From the NCBI GenBank assembly GCA_002315435.1, contig DCFW01000003.1, positions 1 through 64,000 of the forward strand: a stretch of 64,000 bases of DNA, read 5' to 3'. The translations under genes were made by a program, and so were the position numbers. Origin of the DNA: Bacteroidales bacterium UBA1794 (GTDB lineage Bacteria > Bacteroidota > Bacteroidia > Bacteroidales > Bacteroidaceae). Under the pieces are notes generated by a model. The model ran no database searches. It was given only the letters and a program-made list of their open reading frames with translations, and was not told the DNA's origin. Of this stretch, positions 60,083-64,000 are shown piece by piece. Each line of letters starts with the position of its first letter. Position 1 is the first letter of the stretch.

Positions 60083-61525
60083 TCACCAATTGTCTGTACG
60101 GAAAGGTACAGCAGGCAATTCTCTGGTATTCGCAAAGTTACCTATTGAGAAATCTTTAAATGCATATCTCACAGCAACAGGAACTTGTACCTCCGGTGAA
60201 TTGACGATAACTGTTTTGTTTGTTGCATCCACTGTTGCATTTGCCGGATGAAATATACTATCGAAACCGGCTATTTCAAATCCTTTAATTTCGTTAGATC
60301 GGTTGAAACCGTTGTCGTCATATTTGAACTTGATAATGGCTTTGTCACCATCAATGCTCATTGATTGATATTCCGGTCCCCGGCATTCTACAAACTTTTC
60401 ATTGTATGTATTGTGTAATGCCATATATGCCAAGCGTTCGCCAACAGCCTTTTTATTGTGCGGGTGTATCTGATTGAGTTCGTAATCTTCTGCAAGATCA
60501 TTTGTGCTGATCATTCCGCAATTCGTTACCATATTTTGTACTTTGTATTGAGCTTCTCTGAGTAGTGCTCCTTGGTTGTTACCTCCGTAGTTAAAAGGAG
60601 CAATTTCAACATAATAAAAAGGTAGGTCGCCCTGTTTCCATTCACTTCTCCAGAGCTTTATAAGAGTAGATAAGCGATCGGCATAAGTGTGTGATTTGCC
60701 AATATTCGATTCACCTTGATACCATATAATGCCCTGTATTGTATATCCTATTAGTGGATGAGCCATTCCATTATACATAACAAGTGGCGTGAGATAGTGA
60801 ACATTGTATTTCTGATTTGGAACTTTGCTAAGGTCTATGTCTGGATAATTCTTTAAGGTTTCTTCATTGAGCCATCCTTCAACCTTGCTTCCTCCCCAGC
60901 TGCAATTGATAATACCGATAGGTACATTGAGTGATTTGTTGAGAGTTGTTGCAAAGAACCATCCTGTAGCACTGAACCAGGGAGAGGTCTCGGGCGAAGC
61001 GTCTTGCCATTTCCCTTCTACCTCCTTTTGGGGAGTGCGTGCGGCTGTTTTGGGAATGGTAACGAAGTGTATTTTGTTTTTATATTCTCCTGAAAAGGCT
61101 ATTTCTTGGTTTGCTCCTGCTACCGGACAGTTTGTAAATCCATTAAGCGGCATTTCCATATTGGATTGTCCGGATGCAAACCATACCTCACCAATTAAGA
61201 TGTTCCTTAAGTTTATCTTATCCGTTTTATTCTTTTCACTTGCTATAGAAATCTTTTGTGAGGCATATGAACCTTCCGGTGTCTTTAAGTAGGCTGTCCA
61301 TGAACTATCTTTAGAAGCTGTTGCTGTGACTATCTGATTGTTCCATGAACATTTTATTTTTATTACTTCTCCGGGAGATGCCCATCCCCAAATCTTTGCA
61401 TTGGCTTTTTGTTGTAGTATCATATTGTCGCCTATGATCTGAGGTAGGCGTATTTGGGCACTAGCTGATGGGATGAAGGCTATACAGATAAGTGCCAACG
61501 AAAATAAACTTTTAATAGATTTCAT
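60083..61525 (-). CDS. SGNH-type esterase, sialate O-acetylesterase family
   Basis: A 480-aa exported esterase. A signal peptide (cleavage after ASA-QI) and an N-terminal beta domain precede the SGNH core: GQSNMEMPL with catalytic Ser121, CSWGGSKVEGW and WYQGESN. The C-terminus, around NQIHPHNKKAVGERLA, holds the catalytic Asp/His pair. Family members deacetylate sialic acids or hemicellulose. No sialic acid or xylan genes are adjacent. Confidence 0.9.
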   Translation of the reverse strand: MKSIKSLFSLALICIAFIPSASAQIRLPQIIGDNMILQQKANAKIWGWASPGEVIKIKCSWNNQIVTATASKDSSWTAYLKTPEGSYASQKISIASEKNKTDKINLRNILIGEVWFASGQSNMEMPLNGFTNCPVAGANQEIAFSGEYKNKIHFVTIPKTAARTPQKEVEGKWQDASPETSPWFSATGWFFATTLNKSLNVPIGIINCSWGGSKVEGWLNEETLKNYPDIDLSKVPNQKYNVHYLTPLVMYNGMAHPLIGYTIQGIIWYQGESNIGKSHTYADRLSTLIKLWRSEWKQGDLPFYYVEIAPFNYGGNNQGALLREAQYKVQNMVTNCGMISTNDLAEDYELNQIHPHNKKAVGERLAYMALHNTYNEKFVECRGPEYQSMSIDGDKAIIKFKYDDNGFNRSNEIKGFEIAGFDSIFHPANATVDATNKTVIVNSPEVQVPVAVRYAFKDFSIGNFANTRELPAVPFRTDNW

Positions 61526-61555
61526 GTTTCCTAAATATTATGATTTAATGTAATA

Positions 61556-61563
61556 CAAATATA
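61556..61563 (-). promoter_or_regulatory. -7 element of the esterase gene
   Basis: TATATTTG on the minus strand, 30 nt before the ATG. Confidence 0.55.
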
Positions 61564-61778
61564 CATATTAATAGCATTGGATGAATTAAATTAGAACATT
61601 TTAAATTGTTTCATAGACGTGCTACTTGCTTTCTCTGTGTGCTTTATAATTATTCTGGTACGAACGAGAGCACACGCTCGCAAGTTTTATCTGTAATGTC
61701 TTCCTAGTTCGACACTCGTAGTGAGCTTTGCGCAGATTACTGTGCTACATTTTATAAATTTCCCTTTTGCATTTTTGT

Positions 61779-61866
61779 TTTTTACAGTTGTGGAAAAGCA
61801 TTTCTACGGTTGTGGCACGACAGTTTTACAGTTGTAGAAAAGCATTTTTACAATTGTAGAAATAAG
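61779..61866. repeat. Array C: four 22-bp palindromic units
   Basis: Units start at 61779, 61801, 61823 and 61845. TTTTTACAGTTGTGGAAAAGCA, TTTCTACGGTTGTGGCACGACA, GTTTTACAGTTGTAGAAAAGCA and TTTTTACAATTGTAGAAATAAG share the core of array A and keep its exact period. Confidence 0.85.
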
Positions 61867-62059
61867 TTTTGTTGCTTACTAAATGATAAAATGCAGGCTG
61901 CAATCCAATGGTAAGTCCCTTTAGATCATAGAATCTATCGCTTAGATGAAAATGCATTTCCTCTAAGTTGCATTGTGTATCATTATTAGCATCCTATTTT
62001 TTGCTATAAACAAATAGGTATCATCGTCGTGAACATCCGGCAATCTATCGAAAAGTTGT

Positions 62060-63040
62060 TTATCTTTTAATGATAATCCATATAATAATAGGTGCCCCGA
62101 ATAAAGCGGTAACGGAGTTTATTGGGAGTGTAGATTGTGTGCCGGGCAACTGTGATATTACGTCGCAAAGGAGCATAACAGTGGCTCCGCATAAGATTGA
62201 CATTGGAATGACCACTTTGTGGTTATTTGTACAAAACAACAGACGGGTAAGGTGCGGAATGGTTATTCCTATAAATGCAATAGGACCTGTGAATGCAGTG
62301 CTTGTGCCGGTGAGTATAGCCGTGATTATAATAATATAAAAGCGAGTGTACTTGATGTTTGTGCCTAATCCCAATGCGTACCTTTCTCCTAACAGCAGTG
62401 TATCCAATTGCTTTTGAATGAAAAAAGCAAAAAGCAATCCGATACCTATAAGCATGGCCATGATTGTTATTGAATTCCATCCGACGGCTGATAAACTTCC
62501 AAAGGTCCAGGTAATGAATATTTTCAGGATATTAGGGTTCGCTACATTTTGTAAGATACTCACAATTGCACTGGTGAAATAACCGAACATGATTCCGATA
62601 ATCAGCAGTGTTGTTGAATGTGTGACATGAAGCGATGCCAAGATAATTAATAGCATGATGATCGTTGCCCCAATGATGGCGGCTATAATTAATCCCCAAC
62701 TGCTTAAAGCAAAAGCCGGTAAGAAACCTGCACCTAATGTGAGCACAGCCACACCCAAGCTTGCTCCGGATGTGACGCCTAGGACATCCGGTCCGGCTAA
62801 TGGATTACGGAAGAGTGTTTGTATTAATACGCCGCTTACAGATAATGCAGCTCCGGTTAGAATTGCTGTAATAGCTTTGGGTAGACGGAAATTAATGATG
62901 ATCTCATGAGTTATTTCGTCTCCTTTTCCAAGAAATGTATGAATGATATCTTGTATACTCAATGGCACACTTCCAAATGCGATGTCAAGCAAGAAGCCAC
63001 AGATGAGTAGTGCTATGAGTAAACAGATCTTTTTCTTCAT
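62060..63040 (-). CDS. FecCD-family ABC transporter permease (iron chelate, heme or cobalamin)
   Basis: A 326-aa permease with about ten transmembrane helices. NFRLPKAITAILTGAALSVSGVLIQTLFRNPLAGPDVLGVTSGASLGVAVL is the FecCD/BtuC signature, and TGPIAFIGITIPHLTRLL is the coupling region. It starts 10 nt after the stop of the binding-protein gene. No ATPase gene is seen downstream before the window's gene-free gap, so it must lie elsewhere. Confidence 0.93.
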   Translation of the reverse strand: MKKKICLLIALLICGFLLDIAFGSVPLSIQDIIHTFLGKGDEITHEIIINFRLPKAITAILTGAALSVSGVLIQTLFRNPLAGPDVLGVTSGASLGVAVLTLGAGFLPAFALSSWGLIIAAIIGATIIMLLIILASLHVTHSTTLLIIGIMFGYFTSAIVSILQNVANPNILKIFITWTFGSLSAVGWNSITIMAMLIGIGLLFAFFIQKQLDTLLLGERYALGLGTNIKYTRFYIIIITAILTGTSTAFTGPIAFIGITIPHLTRLLFCTNNHKVVIPMSILCGATVMLLCDVISQLPGTQSTLPINSVTALFGAPIIIWIIIKR

Positions 63041-63050
63041 GGAGTGTTGC

Positions 63051-64000
63051 TTATTGCAGTTTCTTTAAATAAGTAGGCTTGTAACCCGGCAATAAGTTGG
63101 GATGAAAGGTTTTTATCAAATCTTTTAATACAATGTCGGGGCGTGACACAGCACTTTCCCAATAGTCATTCCCTCCGGAACTATTCATACGATTGTTCCA
63201 ATTGTATACTTGCTTACTTTTAAATGCATTGAATAATGTATATTGTGAATTCTTGGATTGTAAGTCTTTCAACGTATTCTCTTCAGTAGATATCCATATT
63301 TGTGCAGTACTAAATTTCACCAAGGCATCTTCTATCGATGAGTTGATGCTGCCTGTCGTTGTATCATTCTCATAAAAATATTTCCCTTTGGCATCTTTAA
63401 TCAATTGTGCATTGAAGCTATGTCCACCGGGCATAGACCAGCTGCCTCGGAAATCTTCACCAACCATCACTGTAGGTTGATCTTTGACATCAGCCACTAA
63501 GCTTTTGGCATTCTGATAGTTGTTCTTTACTTGATCAAAGAGTTTATTTGCTACCGATTGCTTGTCAACGAAAGCCGCTATAAACTTTATCCATTCAGCA
63601 CGTCCTAAAGGCGAATCTTCCATCCATTCAAAATTAAAGAGAATGGCAATGCCTGTTTGTTTAAATCTTTTTACATTGGCATCTTCCGAGTTGTATGTCG
63701 TAGTCATCACAGCTTCCGGTTTTAATGAAAGGGTTTGCTCTATATTGAGGTTAAATGCATCTCCTAAATCTTTAATCTTTCCCGTTTTGACGTCGTTCAA
63801 GATATATGGCGAATAGATAAATTTGGAACTGCATGTACCTTTGATTATATTTAAGCTATTGAGTTCGGATAATGGCTCAAAGTAAGTAGCAGAGTTGGCT
63901 ACCAATTTCTTTATAGGTATCAATACTCTTGTGCCGTCTTGAGGAACTTTTTGTAAACTATCTTTTACAAGATAGTATTTTGCATAAATCTCTCCTTTTT
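63051..64000 (-). CDS. ABC transporter substrate-binding protein, 5' end beyond the window
   Basis: A partial gene: the minus frame stays open to the last base (…KGEIYAKYYLVKDSLQKVPQ…RVLIPIKKL), so the N-terminus lies outside. The visible 316 residues have the layout of FepB/BtuF-type binding proteins: VANSATYFEPLSELN, IKDLGDAFNLNIEQTLSLKPEAVMTT, TVMVGEDFRGSWSMPGGHSFNAQLI and FNAFKSKQVYNWNNRMNSSGGNDYWESAVSRPDIVLKDLIKTFHP. It forms an operon with the FecCD permease. The ligand could be an iron chelate, heme or cobalamin. Confidence 0.9.
   Translation of the reverse strand, partial: KGEIYAKYYLVKDSLQKVPQDGTRVLIPIKKLVANSATYFEPLSELNSLNIIKGTCSSKFIYSPYILNDVKTGKIKDLGDAFNLNIEQTLSLKPEAVMTTTYNSEDANVKRFKQTGIAILFNFEWMEDSPLGRAEWIKFIAAFVDKQSVANKLFDQVKNNYQNAKSLVADVKDQPTVMVGEDFRGSWSMPGGHSFNAQLIKDAKGKYFYENDTTTGSINSSIEDALVKFSTAQIWISTEENTLKDLQSKNSQYTLFNAFKSKQVYNWNNRMNSSGGNDYWESAVSRPDIVLKDLIKTFHPNLLPGYKPTYLKKLQ

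Larger units (their letters stand above)
61526..62059. other. Gene-free stretch between the esterase and FecCD genes
   Basis: It holds the esterase -7 element and array C (61779-61866). The segment at 61650-61760 has short inverted repeats (GAGCACACGCTC) but no coding frame. Confidence 0.6.

Overview
The window looks like the chromosome of a gut Bacteroidales bacterium of the Bacteroides/Phocaeicola type. It is AT-rich (estimated by eye), and many gene starts are preceded by the Bacteroidetes -7 element TAnnTTTG rather than a sigma70 -10 box. The gene content fits: a Nudix-type arabinose regulator (AraR), an UpxY-like NusG paralogue, a MACPF lipoprotein, GH97 and GH51 glycosidases, a TonB-dependent receptor, DUF3836 proteins, and methylmalonyl-CoA and B12-linked enzymes. 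This is inferred from content; no species call is made.

Layout. 0-9 kb: nitroreductase, class II (B12) ribonucleotide reductase, MalQ with starch-binding modules, FolB, and a TonB-dependent receptor. 9-15 kb: an SBF-family transporter gene whose 3' end is duplicated on both sides of a MACPF lipoprotein gene, then an ars cluster (arsR, arsD, arsA, arsC) with no efflux permease. 15-23 kb: an HU-like protein behind a 22-bp repeat array, a PfkB kinase, yicC-gmk-nadD, an S9 peptidase and two DUF3836 paralogues. 23-37 kb: one ten-gene arabinose block on the minus strand (galM, symporter, araR, araD, araA, araB, GH97, GH51, tkt, rpiB) led by two matching operator-like palindromes. 37-41 kb: galM-gluP-galK. 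41-48 kb: divIC/ftsB-like gene, dnaX, a GH25 lysozyme, and an mce-mmdA-BCCP cluster lacking a beta decarboxylase gene. 48-49.5 kb: a 1.4-kb gene-free stretch dense in AAAGTRTAC sites. 49.5-56 kb: two poorly known proteins, recQ-recJ, a nucleotidyltransferase and a stand-alone UpxY. 56-64 kb: a secreted protein, an AraC regulator, a DUF2442-HTH protein behind a perfect palindrome, tRNA-Ser(GCU), an SGNH esterase, and a FecCD permease with a partial binding protein running off the end.

How genes work together. The arabinose block takes oligosaccharides through GH51/GH97 cleavage, sugar import and AraA/AraB/AraD to xylulose-5-phosphate, then into the pentose phosphate pathway through transketolase and RpiB. 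The galactose block imports and phosphorylates galactose. NrdJ and methylmalonyl-CoA metabolism both depend on cobalamin, which the BtuB-like receptor and FecCD/SBP system may supply, although no cobalamin riboswitch was seen.

Most notable: (1) a 43-bp perfect direct repeat brackets the MACPF unit, and the far copy still reads in frame into an alternative transporter C-terminus, the footprint of an insertion that replaced the gene's end; (2) intergenic arrays of four 22-bp units with central palindromes recur at three loci, with a degenerate relative at a fourth; (3) eleven AAAGTRTAC sites lie within about 600 bp of non-coding DNA.
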